64,000 nt of DNA from Rhizobium sp. CCGE531 (GTDB lineage Bacteria > Pseudomonadota > Alphaproteobacteria > Rhizobiales > Rhizobiaceae). The stretch lies in the NCBI RefSeq assembly GCF_003627795.1, contig NZ_CP032684.1, forward strand, positions 1,837,001 through 1,901,000, given 5' to 3'. The position numbers and the translations under genes were made by a program. A model generated the notes under the pieces. It was not told the DNA's origin. It saw only the letters and a program-made list of their open reading frames with translations, and made no database searches. Positions 1 through 8,089 of this stretch are shown here, one piece after another. How positions within the stretch are numbered: the stretch's first letter is position 1; each line of letters opens with the position of its first letter.

Positions 1-1469
1 TCAAGATCGCTCGTAAGTCAGGTAACTATCCACTATTGTCAGGCGGCGACGTGAATATTTATTCGTTGTTCGTTGAACGGGCTCTGTCGCTCGTCAAAGA
101 CAGCGGGATGGTGGGCCTTCTCACGCCTATCGGAATTGGAGCGGACAAGACCGCTGCAGAATTTTTCTCATTTATAAGTGAATCTAAGCGAGTCAAAGCG
201 TTTTTGTCATTTGAGAACAAGAGTGGGTGGTTGTTTCGGGATGTACACCACGAAGATCAGCCTACAATAATAGTATTGAGCGGCGGCGAGCGATTATTCG
301 AGAAATTCAAATACGCTGTCAAATTGACGGAGTTGCCAGAGGATGGGTCTTCTCGCCTTTCATATATTGATAGTGAAGACTGCCGCCGCGTAAATCCGAA
401 CACTGGTACCGTGCCGATTTATCGTGCTTCTCAATCGGGCGATCTGCTTAGTCAAATTTATGCTCGCCTTCCGATTCTGGTTGAGCGTGAGGGCAATACG
501 GAAATCAAAGTCTGGCCAGTGAAATATGCCACGATGTTTCACATGACTAGCGCTTCAGGTCTGTTTCGCACAAAGCAGGAATTGATTGAGAATGAAGGCG
601 GCTATCCCTTAGGCGGGCAAGTTTACGGAACCTCTTCAGGTAAATGGTTGCCTCTGTTCGAGGGGAAAATGATATCAAATTTCAATCACCGCTACGCCGG
701 TGTGCGGGCAAACAGCGGCAGCGTCAGCGGACAGGGCGTGGCTGTTCACTCAAGCGTGAAGGAATTGCAAGATCCTGATTTTGTCCCGGAGCCGCGATAC
801 TGGGTTGCCGAGTCCAAGATGAAATTTGCGGAAGAGTATGTTCTAGCGTTCAATGATGTATGCAATACCAACAACAAAAGGAGCCTAATTGCCGCTCTCG
901 TGCCGCGCAGCGGATATGGGAATAAGCTGCCGATTTTGGCGCCAGTCGGAGATTTTGGTGCTTCTGACGCTGCGCTACTCCTGGGAAATCTTTGTTCAAT
1001 AGTATGCGACTTCACAGCTCGCCAGAAAATTCAAAGTAGGAATCTTAACAAGTATATTCTTGAACAACTTCCTGTTGTTCCCTCCCCTTGGTATCAAGAC
1101 GTGATGTTCGGCGATAAAACCGCGGGGCAGATTGTGCGGGAAGCTGTATTAGAATTAACCTACACAGCGTACAATATGGCGTCATTCGCTCGTGACTTAG
1201 GGCATGTCAATGAGTCCGGCGAAACGCAGCGGCCGTTCGCATGGAACGAGGAAAGACGGCTTAAGCTAAGGGCGAAGTTAGATGCCGTTTTCTTCCACCT
1301 ATATGGCATCAAGGACCGTGATGATGTTCGTTACATCTATTCCACCTTTCCAACGCTGGAACGCGCGGAGAAGGAGGCTTATCAGGGCCGATATCGATCT
1401 CGCGAACTTTGCTTGGCTTACATGAACGCGCTCGTCGCCGGCGACCCAGATGCGGACATAGCGCTATGA
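1..1469 (+). CDS. DNA methyltransferase, Eco57I/PglX-like, C-terminal part (5' end outside window)
   Basis: The reading frame is open from base 3, so the gene starts before the window and only the C-terminal ~489 residues are visible. The first visible segment, SGGDVNIYSLFVERALSLV followed by GMVGLLTPIGI, is the stretch that follows the NPPY catalytic motif in Eco57I- and PglX-type adenine methyltransferases; NPPY itself would lie upstream. The rest resembles a target-recognition region, and the end (EERRLKLRAKLDAVFFHLYG) is the helical tail common in this group. By family knowledge it would methylate adenine in DNA as part of restriction-modification or phage defence. The next frame starts with an ATGA overlap at 1466. 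Function is inferred from motif order; the catalytic half is not visible. Confidence 0.8.
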   Translation, partial: KIARKSGNYPLLSGGDVNIYSLFVERALSLVKDSGMVGLLTPIGIGADKTAAEFFSFISESKRVKAFLSFENKSGWLFRDVHHEDQPTIIVLSGGERLFEKFKYAVKLTELPEDGSSRLSYIDSEDCRRVNPNTGTVPIYRASQSGDLLSQIYARLPILVEREGNTEIKVWPVKYATMFHMTSASGLFRTKQELIENEGGYPLGGQVYGTSSGKWLPLFEGKMISNFNHRYAGVRANSGSVSGQGVAVHSSVKELQDPDFVPEPRYWVAESKMKFAEEYVLAFNDVCNTNNKRSLIAALVPRSGYGNKLPILAPVGDFGASDAALLLGNLCSIVCDFTARQKIQSRNLNKYILEQLPVVPSPWYQDVMFGDKTAGQIVREAVLELTYTAYNMASFARDLGHVNESGETQRPFAWNEERRLKLRAKLDAVFFHLYGIKDRDDVRYIYSTFPTLERAEKEAYQGRYRSRELCLAYMNALVAGDPDADIAL

Positions 1470-1561
1470 GCAAGCCAATAAAGGCGAGAGCCTTCAATGC
1501 GCTGAAGTCGAAACGACCATCTGTCGTCGATCCAACTACCGTCAAGACTATTGATGCCTGA
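1466..1561 (+). CDS. Short ORF overlapping the methyltransferase stop (31 aa, probable truncated gene)
   Basis: ATG at 1466 overlaps the methyltransferase TGA (1467-1469), the arrangement expected of the next cistron in an operon. The product begins MSKPIKARAFNALKSKRP and stops after 31 residues. The sequence beyond is scrambled and runs into a large hairpin, so this is more likely the 5' stub of a lost downstream gene than a functional microprotein. No family recognised. Confidence 0.35.
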   Translation: MSKPIKARAFNALKSKRPSVVDPTTVKTIDA

Positions 1562-1632
1562 TCGCGGCATCGATGAGCCTGCCAACGCTGGCCGATTACG
1601 CCGCGAGTCTTGCCAAACGCAGTTCGACCAAA

Positions 1633-1678
1633 CACAGGGATCGTTGGTTGCGAGCCATCGCAACCAACGATCCCTGTG
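1633..1678. repeat. Perfect 21-bp inverted repeat with 4-base loop
   Basis: Bases 1633-1653 and 1658-1678 are exact reverse complements around the loop gcca. The arms read cacagggatcg...ttgcga. There is no T-run on either side, so it does not look like an intrinsic terminator. It lies in decayed DNA between the methyltransferase and the IS66 element. It could be a mobile palindromic repeat or a protein-binding site. Confidence 0.75.
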
Positions 1679-1729
1679 AGCCCTTCGAAGCACCCGCCAC
1701 GGAGGCTTGCTTTTTCGGAGCCGTTCTTC

Positions 1730-1761
1730 AGCGATTGGTATGCGGCGTCCACGCCCCATCG
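1730..1761. repeat. Left end of IS66 copy 1: target duplication plus inverted repeat
   Basis: Target duplication agcgattg at 1730-1737, followed by the 24-bp left inverted repeat (1738-1761). It differs from the right repeat at five positions. Confidence 0.9.
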
Positions 1762-1834
1762 ATTTTTCAGTTGCAGTGATCTGAGGTTGATCTACGGGCC
1801 GTCAAATGAGCTCACCGAAGAGTACCTGACGAGC

Positions 1835-3487
1835 TCATTGTGAGGCCTTGATGCGGGCGGCGTAGGCCCAGGGCATGAGGGCATCGATGTCTTTTGCTAG
1901 GTGGCCGTTTGCGAGGCTGACGAAGAGATCGCACAGATAGGCGTAGGGTTCAACGCTGTTCATTTTACAAGTGCCGATCAGGCTGGCAAACCGGGCCCAG
2001 TTGCGGCCCCCTTCATCGTGCCCCGCAAAGAGCGCATTGCGGCGATTCATGGCTGGTCGGCGGATCGCGTTTTCCACCAGGTTGGAGTCGATATCGACGT
2101 GGCCGTCGTCCAGAAACAGCCGGAATCCGTCCTGCCGCGTCAGCATATAGGCCAGGGCTTTTCCGAGGTCGGACTTGCGTGAGACGCGCTGGGCTTGCGC
2201 TGCGAGCCAGGTGAAGAATTCGTCCACCAGCGGGAGGGACAGGTCCTGTCGAACTGCCCGGCGATGTTCGGGATCTGAGCCCCGGATACTGCCTTCGATC
2301 TTGTAGAGCGCGGCGATCCGCACCAGCGCCTCGTCGACGATGGGCGATCCACTCTTTGGCGCGGCCTTGATCAGCTTTCTGCGCCCGTGCGCCCAACAGA
2401 AAGCCAGCTTCAAGGGATCACCGCCCATCCGGTCCGACGTGGCGAGGTGAGAGTAACCACCGTAGGCATCCACCTGGATTGTCCCGTTGAACCCGTCGAG
2501 GATTTCAGCGGCATATTCGCCTTTACGCCCGGGCCGATAATGGAACACCACGCCCGGCGGCGCAGAACCGTTCCAGCCGCGGTCGTCACGCAACACGGCC
2601 CAGAGATAACCGGTCTTCGTCTTGCCTCGCCCCGGATCCAACACCGGAGCCGTGGTCTCGTCGACATAGAGCCGCGTGCTTTCAAACAGCAGCCGTTTTG
2701 CCATGTAGTCGACCACCGGTGCGATTTCGCTGCCCGTGCGCCCCATCCAATCGGAAAGGACCGTGCGGTCTATCGGCACCCCATGTCGCGCCATGACCTC
2801 GGCCTGCCGGTTGAGCGGCATATGTTCGGAATGCTTGGAGACGGCAATCTCAGCCAGAAGGGCTTCCGTCGGCCAGCTCCCTTCCAGCAGATACGCCGGC
2901 GCTCTGGCCTGGACGACGCCCGTTCGACCCTTGGGGCAGGCGTATTTCGGGCGGATCGTGACGATCACCTCGTAGCGTGCCGGAATCCGGTCGAGCCGTT
3001 CCGTCCGGTCTTCACCGATCCGGACCATGTTGCCGCAACCACAGGGGCAGACAATACTGTCGGGCTCGATCACCTTCTCGACCCGCGGCAGGTGTTCGGG
3101 CAATGCACGGGCCTTACGCTCCTTGCGAGGGGCGGCCTTGTCCGGATCGGATGCGCCGGCTTCGATCTTTTTCTCGACGGCGGCGATCCGCGCCTGTGTT
3201 TCGGCAATCGCCGTTTCAAGGTCTTCCAGCGCCAGTTCCATCTGCGCCGGATCGAGCTTTTCCGATTTCGGCCCGAACTTCGTGCGCCGATAGTCGTGAA
3301 CCTGCCCCTCAAGCTTCTCGACCAGTTCCTTCAGCTCGGCGATGAACGCGTCCTTTTCGGCAACCACAGCCTGCTCATGTTGACGTGCAGCACGCTCGAC
3401 CGACAGTTCGAACTCCATCGCCGCAAAGGCTTTGACAACCTCTGGCGGAAGGTCCGGAAACAGGCTGAGATCAAGGGGCGATGACAT
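1835..3487 (-). CDS. tnpC: IS66 transposase TnpC
   Basis: This 550-residue protein has the full IS66 transposase layout. An N-terminal coiled coil (about residues 25-115) contains the KFGPKSEKL motif and leads into a cysteine-rich CPCGCG zinc-binding region. The DDE catalytic domain follows, with YVDETTAPVLDPG, QVDAYGGYSHL and, near the C terminus, DSNLVENAIRRPAMNRRN-type residues giving the final Glu. It is the DDE transposase of the element and lies 62 bases after tnpB. No truncation is seen. Confidence 0.95.
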   Translation of the reverse strand: MSSPLDLSLFPDLPPEVVKAFAAMEFELSVERAARQHEQAVVAEKDAFIAELKELVEKLEGQVHDYRRTKFGPKSEKLDPAQMELALEDLETAIAETQARIAAVEKKIEAGASDPDKAAPRKERKARALPEHLPRVEKVIEPDSIVCPCGCGNMVRIGEDRTERLDRIPARYEVIVTIRPKYACPKGRTGVVQARAPAYLLEGSWPTEALLAEIAVSKHSEHMPLNRQAEVMARHGVPIDRTVLSDWMGRTGSEIAPVVDYMAKRLLFESTRLYVDETTAPVLDPGRGKTKTGYLWAVLRDDRGWNGSAPPGVVFHYRPGRKGEYAAEILDGFNGTIQVDAYGGYSHLATSDRMGGDPLKLAFCWAHGRRKLIKAAPKSGSPIVDEALVRIAALYKIEGSIRGSDPEHRRAVRQDLSLPLVDEFFTWLAAQAQRVSRKSDLGKALAYMLTRQDGFRLFLDDGHVDIDSNLVENAIRRPAMNRRNALFAGHDEGGRNWARFASLIGTCKMNSVEPYAYLCDLFVSLANGHLAKDIDALMPWAYAARIKASQ

Positions 3488-3549
3488 GCGGCCTTATAGC
3501 AAGGCAGCACAAAAAAGCCAAATAAAACAATGCAAAGGCGGCCGGATAT

Positions 3550-3903
3550 TTACCCTGCCGCGGACGGCGCGGTCACCCGTTGCGCCATGACCCGTCGCCA
3601 GTCAAGACCTTCGAACAAAGCCTCATATTGAGCCCTGGAAAGACGCATGGTCCCATCCTGAACCTTGGGCCAGGCAAAGTTTCCATGTTCAAGAATTTTG
3701 TAGGTTAGCACCATTCCGGTGCCATCCCACACCAGGATCTTCAGGCGATCGCCGCGCTTCGACCGGAAGATCACCGTCACCCCGGAATGCGGATCGAGCT
3801 TCAACTCGGTCTGCACCATCAGAGCCAGCGCCTGATGCCCACAGCGGAAGTCAACCGGCCGCGTTGCAATCAGGATCGGCAGGCGTTGGCCCGCGACGAT
3901 CAT
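3550..3903 (-). CDS. tnpB: IS66 accessory protein TnpB (Orf2)
   Basis: 117 residues, the usual length for IS66 Orf2. It contains RPVDFRCGHQALALMVQ near the N terminus and FRSKRGDRLKILVWDGTGM in the middle, matching the canonical IS66 TnpB pattern. The start codon overlaps the tnpA stop by 4 bases, so the two are probably translationally coupled. TnpB is required for transposition of IS66 elements, but its biochemical role is not settled. Confidence 0.95.
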   Translation of the reverse strand: MIVAGQRLPILIATRPVDFRCGHQALALMVQTELKLDPHSGVTVIFRSKRGDRLKILVWDGTGMVLTYKILEHGNFAWPKVQDGTMRLSRAQYEALFEGLDWRRVMAQRVTAPSAAG

Positions 3904-4388
3904 GCCGTCCCTCGCATGGCTCGCACCAGAGCCGCCACACGTTCAACCGGCACATCGCCGGGAACCCGCATCACAACGTCCGGGCCGATCTCCAATGTCA
4001 AGACCGACGAAACCGTCGCCGGCAGCGGCGGCGCCAAAACACTCACAGCCTCGCTCGGCTCTGCCGCAATCGCCAAAGGCACAAATGCAGGCTCGGCATC
4101 GCCGCTCTCCGACTGGCCCGACATAGTCTCAAAAGGCAACGCCAGAATGCCCTCGCGCACTTGCCGGCGCCACAAGGAAAGCTGGTGCGCAACAACGTCA
4201 TGACGGCGCGCGACATCAACAACACGAACGCCAGGCTCAAGGCTTTCCGCCACGATCCGCGCCTTCACATCGTCCGGCCAACGCCGGTTTCCGCGGCGCG
4301 GCTCGACAACTTCGTAACGCCCAACAAATCCATCATCTGCCATGCAAATCTCCAGATAGTCCTGGAAACCTTCTCGCACACCCGGCAA
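3900..4388 (-). CDS. tnpA: IS66 accessory protein TnpA (HTH, Orf1)
   Basis: 162 residues as given; an internal ATG at residue 16 (MADDGFVG) is an equally good start. A transposase-type helix-turn-helix covers WPDDVKARIVAESLEPGVRVVDVARR, followed by QLSLWRRQVREG. The C-terminal half is the variable IS66 Orf1 tail. It probably binds DNA at the element ends. First gene of the IS operon; its stop overlaps the tnpB start. Confidence 0.92.
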   Translation of the reverse strand: MPGVREGFQDYLEICMADDGFVGRYEVVEPRRGNRRWPDDVKARIVAESLEPGVRVVDVARRHDVVAHQLSLWRRQVREGILALPFETMSGQSESGDAEPAFVPLAIAAEPSEAVSVLAPPLPATVSSVLTLEIGPDVVMRVPGDVPVERVAALVRAMRGTA

Positions 4389-4408
4389 GCCTCAAAATAT
4401 AGCCAATT

Positions 4409-4440
4409 CAATGGGGCGGAGACGGCGCTTACAGCGATTG
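4409..4440. repeat. Right end of IS66 copy 1: inverted repeat plus target duplication
   Basis: The right inverted repeat ends ggcgcttac at 4432, immediately followed by the second copy of agcgattg at 4433-4440. Confidence 0.9.
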
Positions 4441-4778
4441 GGTGGTGCGCTTCGCCGCGTTTGCGGTGTCAGTGAACCCGGCAGCGCTGACCGCTATCGC
4501 TCGATCGGCACCGATGGCTCTCTTCTTGGTGGCAAGTTGTTCGCTCCAGGTTACATCCTGGACTGAACCTCGCCGTCGGCACTCAACGGTAATGAGAACG
4601 TCGGTTGTGCCAATCCGGCTTCCGATACCTACATAACCTCTGGCAGGCCGGTGACTTTGCAACGGATCCGATCTGGAGAAGTTACTACTATTCCTCGATA
4701 ACCGGCGTCGGCTTCAATTCGCGCGACCAAGAGCTGGAGCTCGCGCCATTCTGGATCTTTGCGGCGCCGACTGCTCAC
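4433..4778 (-). pseudogene. Mrr-type restriction-endonuclease-like gene, frameshifted and cut by IS66
   Basis: On the minus strand a GTG at 4778 opens a frame reading SRRRKDPEWRELQLLVARIE then VVTSPDRIRCKVTG, which stops near 4650. The reading resumes in another frame with IGTTDVLITVECRRRGSVQDV, WSEQLATKKRAIGADRAIAV and SAAGFTDTANAAKR. The D...ECR...K pattern and the AVSAAGF strand are typical of the Mrr_cat endonuclease fold. The frame then meets the 8-bp duplication where the IS66 element entered. The C-terminal part past the IS (below 1729) is not clearly recognisable. It starts 17 bases after tcmP and so was probably the third cistron of that operon. Confidence 0.7.
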
Positions 4779-4795
4779 TTCTAATCGCTTCTGGG

Positions 4796-6043
4796 CTAGG
4801 TTCCCGCGTTTAGGAACATGGGAAAGAAGCTTCGTTGCGTCTTCAACTTGATGACGTCATTGATCGCGATCGTGTTTGCCTTACGTCTCTCGCCACCTGC
4901 TGGCGTGATGACCTCCAGGTCCGGGTTGTCGATGATCGCCGCATGCACGTCATCGGCATGAGCCGGGGTGATGTTGTAGATGCTCCCGTAGAAGTCCATG
5001 ACAGACATGGCGTCGCCGGATTCCATGACGAGGCGCGGAATATCTCCCAACAACTGGTTCTTCGCCGAGGCGCGGCCCCTGTCATCAAACAGGTAGAGAA
5101 TCCCCTCATCGTGCCTCGGATCATAGGACAGCATGTTCAGGCCAGAGCGGCCAAAATGAGCCTGCAGGCTCGCATTGTCATGGAGAATATTGTTGTAGAC
5201 TTGTCTGGCCCGATAGGCGTTGGCAAAATGAATTAGCCAATACCGCCATCCACCTGGATTATTTATCGAAAATGGGCTGACGTATGGAGCGCAAAGCCGA
5301 AAGGTATCGAACACTATCTTCTCGGCTGTCCCCAGCCAATCATTCCTGCTCATTAGCCCATTGAGTGCGTCGATATTTGCACTTGTGAGACCGAGATGAG
5401 CGAGACGCGACTTCAATTGCTCCGGCTGGTTTTTCTGAAGGAACGCCAAGAGGGAACTGATCATAAAGGTGTAGAAAATCTCGGCGGCCGGATAGGAGCG
5501 CATAATGTCAAGGAGCGTATCTCTCTCGACGTGACTATCCCCGCACTGATCCAAATTGAAGATCACGCTCTTGTAGCGCCCTTGCTCCAGAAAGGTCTTG
5601 ATCGTTGGATACGCGGCCTCGAAAAACTCATTCAGATATTGCACCCGCAAATGAAGCTTTGGACAAGTCGCGGTGACAGCAGCTTGCAGGGGAGCGACCT
5701 CCGTTTTGAGCAATTCAACGGCGTCGCGGCTGGAATCGTTGAAGATGAGAAGGCACTCTACCTCGATCGCACCGAGCCCCTGAACCGCGCGGTTTGTATT
5801 CACCGCGTCGACGGCACGCTTCAATTCTTCAATGAATATGAGCGGCGATCCAGGTGTACCACATTCGTATCGTCCGCCACCCGCGAAGCCATCGACAATC
5901 GCAAGGCGAAAGCGCTCCTGCTGCGGGAGGCGACACCGGACTGTCAGATAGTCGAAGACGTATTCGCGAAGGATTTTATGTTTGCGCTTTGAATGCTCTT
6001 CGAGCTTCGCGCCATCGGCCCATTCATATCGCTTTTCGACCAC
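4796..6043 (-). CDS. tcmP: Three-Cys-motif partner protein TcmP
   Basis: About 415 residues from the GTG at 6043, which follows a G-rich ribosome-binding stretch. The open frame extends to 6322, but that extension overlaps the upstream gene and reads as low-complexity sequence. KRYEWADGAKLEEHSKRKHKI and FRLAIVDGFAGGGRYECG match the N-terminal signature of the TcmP family. IFNLDQCGDSHV in the middle resembles a nucleotide- or metal-binding loop. By family knowledge TcmP is encoded beside Gp37/Gp68-type three-Cys proteins, as here (25-base gap). The biochemical role is unknown; the pair is often found in accessory or defence regions. Confidence 0.88.
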   Translation of the reverse strand: MVEKRYEWADGAKLEEHSKRKHKILREYVFDYLTVRCRLPQQERFRLAIVDGFAGGGRYECGTPGSPLIFIEELKRAVDAVNTNRAVQGLGAIEVECLLIFNDSSRDAVELLKTEVAPLQAAVTATCPKLHLRVQYLNEFFEAAYPTIKTFLEQGRYKSVIFNLDQCGDSHVERDTLLDIMRSYPAAEIFYTFMISSLLAFLQKNQPEQLKSRLAHLGLTSANIDALNGLMSRNDWLGTAEKIVFDTFRLCAPYVSPFSINNPGGWRYWLIHFANAYRARQVYNNILHDNASLQAHFGRSGLNMLSYDPRHDEGILYLFDDRGRASAKNQLLGDIPRLVMESGDAMSVMDFYGSIYNITPAHADDVHAAIIDNPDLEVITPAGGERRKANTIAINDVIKLKTQRSFFPMFLNAGT

Positions 6044-6068
6044 GTCGCCCCCAAGCCGTAGTTGTCTA

Positions 6069-6851
6069 TTAAAGAGTGGCGCCGGGAACGGTGGGCATCT
6101 CATCCCAGGTCCGCCCCCTATATTCGCGTCCGTTCGCCTTTTTCGAGCGCTTCTTGTTGTCCTTGCCCCAGGTGCCCCACTGTTTGAAAAAGAAGGCTGT
6201 CCCGACCGATAGGCACTGCCCATAGATTTCGTCGATCCATTCCTCACGAATTGGTCGTGCTGCCTTCCCACTCTCTCCGCCGACGATCGCCCAGTGGATG
6301 TCCCGGAGATCGACGGCGCCAACAGATCCTATTAAGGGCTCGAAAGAAATGAACCGAATGGCTGCCGGCGCTTGGCGCAGGTGCTCGATACGACCAACTA
6401 CGTCCGCGTTCTCGATGCTAGTGCCGAGCCAGACATTGGGCAGGACCTCCCCGATGAGGGTAGGGACCAACTTGGCCATGCGTTCGGGGCGTTTCGTGAG
6501 AATCTGATAGTTGTGGTGCGGTGTCTCGCGCATCACCTGCCAAACGTCGCGAATGAAGGCATCGCTAACGCTCTCGTGAAACAGGTCGCTCATCGAATTT
6601 ACAAATATCTTGCGGGATTTGCGCCAGCGGAATGGGATCGAGAGCGCCTCACGATCCTCACGCACGATACCATTCCAAACAGTGCGTTTTCCGGTTCTGC
6701 GAGTTAGACCGGCATATTTCTGCACGCCCATGGCCTCAAGTCGTTTGGCCATTTCCATGGCATAGCAGTGTGTACAGCCGGACGTAACAATTGTGCACCC
6801 TGCGACGGGATTCCAAGTGGCATCTGTCCACTCGATCTGAGTTTCAGCCAT
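6069..6851 (-). CDS. Phage Gp37/Gp68-family three-Cys protein (DUF5131-like), partner of TcmP
   Basis: 260 residues from the ATG at 6851, preceded by GAGGGAC; an upstream ATG at 6863 adds four residues. It starts METQIEW-like (MAETQIEWTDATWNP), then shows three cysteines in a CX6CX2C arrangement (GCTIVTSGCTHCYA), reminiscent of an iron-sulfur cluster of radical-SAM type. Later motifs include FVNSMSDLFHE, ILTKRPERM, VWLGTSIEN, FISFEPLIG and AIVGGESG, the standard order for this family. A radical-SAM-like reaction is suspected from the fold; no substrate is known. It heads a minus-strand operon with tcmP and the broken Mrr-like gene. Confidence 0.9.
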   Translation of the reverse strand: MAETQIEWTDATWNPVAGCTIVTSGCTHCYAMEMAKRLEAMGVQKYAGLTRRTGKRTVWNGIVREDREALSIPFRWRKSRKIFVNSMSDLFHESVSDAFIRDVWQVMRETPHHNYQILTKRPERMAKLVPTLIGEVLPNVWLGTSIENADVVGRIEHLRQAPAAIRFISFEPLIGSVGAVDLRDIHWAIVGGESGKAARPIREEWIDEIYGQCLSVGTAFFFKQWGTWGKDNKKRSKKANGREYRGRTWDEMPTVPGATL

Positions 6852-6901
6852 CTTGTCCCTCATGCTGCTTTCTAATCGGCTGGTGCATTAGGCGGTTCCC
6901 G

Positions 6902-7279
6902 TCATCGGCCACCTGCGTGCTTTCGACGACGCGCCACAGTGCGAACTGGCGCGTTGCTCTCGACACCGACATCGCCGAGGCTGTGCAGCCGAAGCGCAGG
7001 ACGCGCCGGGAGCTTGACCGTCAATTCAAGTTTCCCTCCGATCGCCTCGACATAACTGCGCAGTGTCGAGAGATACATATCCGCTTGCTTCTCGATCTTG
7101 GAGACCGAGGGCTGCTTGATCTTCAGTGCGCTCGCGACCTCTTCCTGGGCTTTTCCGGCGATCTGGCGCAACTCGCGGAGTCCTTCGACCTCCTGTCGGA
7201 GCTCGTCGTGGCGAGCCTCAATTTGCTCCTGCTGGTCGCGGGGCAGCGAAGTTATGACTTCATCTAGGCTCCGTCCCAT
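6902..7279 (-). CDS. XRE-family antitoxin (helix-turn-helix)
   Basis: 125 residues. A coiled-coil N terminus (residues ~12-45) precedes a helix-turn-helix, KAQEEVASALKIKQPSVSKIE, followed by YLSTLRSYVEAIGGKLELTV, as in HigA/RelB-like antitoxins. It starts 4 bases after the toxin stop and lies in the same transcript. In this toxin-first order the antitoxin normally neutralises the toxin and represses the operon. The last 20 residues are basic and variable. Confidence 0.88.
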   Translation of the reverse strand: MGRSLDEVITSLPRDQQEQIEARHDELRQEVEGLRELRQIAGKAQEEVASALKIKQPSVSKIEKQADMYLSTLRSYVEAIGGKLELTVKLPARPALRLHSLGDVGVESNAPVRTVARRRKHAGGR

Positions 7280-7283
7280 AGGA

Positions 7284-7649
7284 TCATTCCTCCTTTGCAG
7301 ATTTCAGGTTTTCCAGATGGTCGGAAAACCGGCTATCCGCCTTTACGATAAGCTGCTTGTAGAAGCGCTTCTGGCTCGTGCCTGACTTGTCGCCCGCGAC
7401 AAGGACGATGGCCTTCCGTTCGGGGTCAAATGCGAAGGCCGCGCGCCATTCACCATCGGCCGCCGAAAAACGCATCTCCTTCATGTTGGCGTGCTTCGAG
7501 CCATTGAGCGTGTCGACATACGGCCGACCAAGCTGCGGGCCGTATTCGGCAAGCAGCTTCGCGACGGCCAGCAACTCGGTCTGAACCCCGCGCTCGAAAG
7601 CCAGAAACTCTGCCTCGAAGGCGTCATGCAGACTGACATCCCAGTTCAT
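7284..7649 (-). CDS. RelE/ParE-superfamily toxin (HigB/Gp49-like)
   Basis: 121 residues. The pattern ELLAVAKLLAEYGPQLGRPY, then SKHANMKEMRF, GEWRAAFAFDPERKAIVLVAGDK and FYKQLIVKADSRF matches the phage-derived Gp49/HigB toxin group, which cleaves mRNA on or near the ribosome. The start overlaps the upstream nuclease stop (ATGA at 7646-7649). Putting an addiction module directly behind the integrase would help keep the island. Confidence 0.88.
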   Translation of the reverse strand: MNWDVSLHDAFEAEFLAFERGVQTELLAVAKLLAEYGPQLGRPYVDTLNGSKHANMKEMRFSAADGEWRAAFAFDPERKAIVLVAGDKSGTSQKRFYKQLIVKADSRFSDHLENLKSAKEE

Positions 7650-8089
7650 ATAGCTTCCAAGCTATGTCGCGTCAAGAGCGAACATGTGGGCATCAGTTGC
7701 CACAGGAGGTCTCCAATGCTGTCGGTGCCGATGCGGCAGCGCGCGATCACGCGGTCGAACGAGACGACGCGGCCGCTACGGCCACGCTCCGTCGTGCAAG
7801 TGACCTCGCGATGCAGGGTTATGCGCTCGAGGGTGGTCTTAGCCACCAGGCCACCGGGTTGGTGAAGCTCGGGCGCATCGAAATCAGCCAAGCGAACCTC
7901 CATCCATTCATTCGTGTCACTCGTGCTGCCGACGCATAATCCGTCTCCGTCGCCGACGTAACGAACGATGCCGGTGAACCGAACGCCTGCTTGGGCTGGC
8001 AGAGGCGCCTCGCATGGATCTGCAAAGGCGGAAGTGACCAAGCAGAGGAACGCAAGCACGCCGGCGAGAAGGAGAAGGCGATTGCTCAC
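7646..8089 (-). CDS. Secreted thermonuclease-like (SNase) protein
   Basis: 147 residues with a clear signal peptide (MSNRLLLLAGVLAFLCLVTSAFA, cut near residue 23). The mature part has the staphylococcal nuclease fold pattern: VRYVGDGDGLCVG, then EVRLADFDAPELHQPGG with the catalytic-type Arg, and VSFDRVIARCRI. The family is an OB-fold nuclease acting on DNA and RNA. The second catalytic Arg is not obvious to me, so activity is uncertain. The GTG start overlaps the integrase stop and its own stop overlaps the toxin start, making a tightly packed block int-nuclease-toxin-antitoxin. Confidence 0.78.
   Translation of the reverse strand: MSNRLLLLAGVLAFLCLVTSAFADPCEAPLPAQAGVRFTGIVRYVGDGDGLCVGSTSDTNEWMEVRLADFDAPELHQPGGLVAKTTLERITLHREVTCTTERGRSGRVVSFDRVIARCRIGTDSIGDLLWQLMPTCSLLTRHSLEAI

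Larger units (their letters stand above)
1738..4432 (-). mobile_element. IS66-family insertion sequence, complete (about 2.7 kb)
   Basis: The element carries tnpA, tnpB and tnpC on the minus strand. Its ends are imperfect inverted repeats: 1738-1761 begins gtatgcggcgtcc, and the complement of 4409-4432 begins gtaagcgccgtct, with 19 of 24 positions matching. It is flanked by an exact 8-bp direct repeat, agcgattg, at 1730-1737 and 4433-4440. The 8-bp duplication and the GTAAGCG-type ends are characteristic of IS66. All three genes are open, so it may be active. It sits in the remains of an Mrr-like endonuclease gene. Confidence 0.93.

Noticed and set aside
1633..1678. Transcription terminator for the methyltransferase operon
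   Set aside because: Very long perfect stem but no T-run on either side, and it lies past a decayed stretch.
2387..3484. 365-codon frame on + strand opposite IS66 tnpC
   Set aside because: Exactly antisense to a clear transposase; no domain or ribosome-binding site. High G+C DNA produces such frames.
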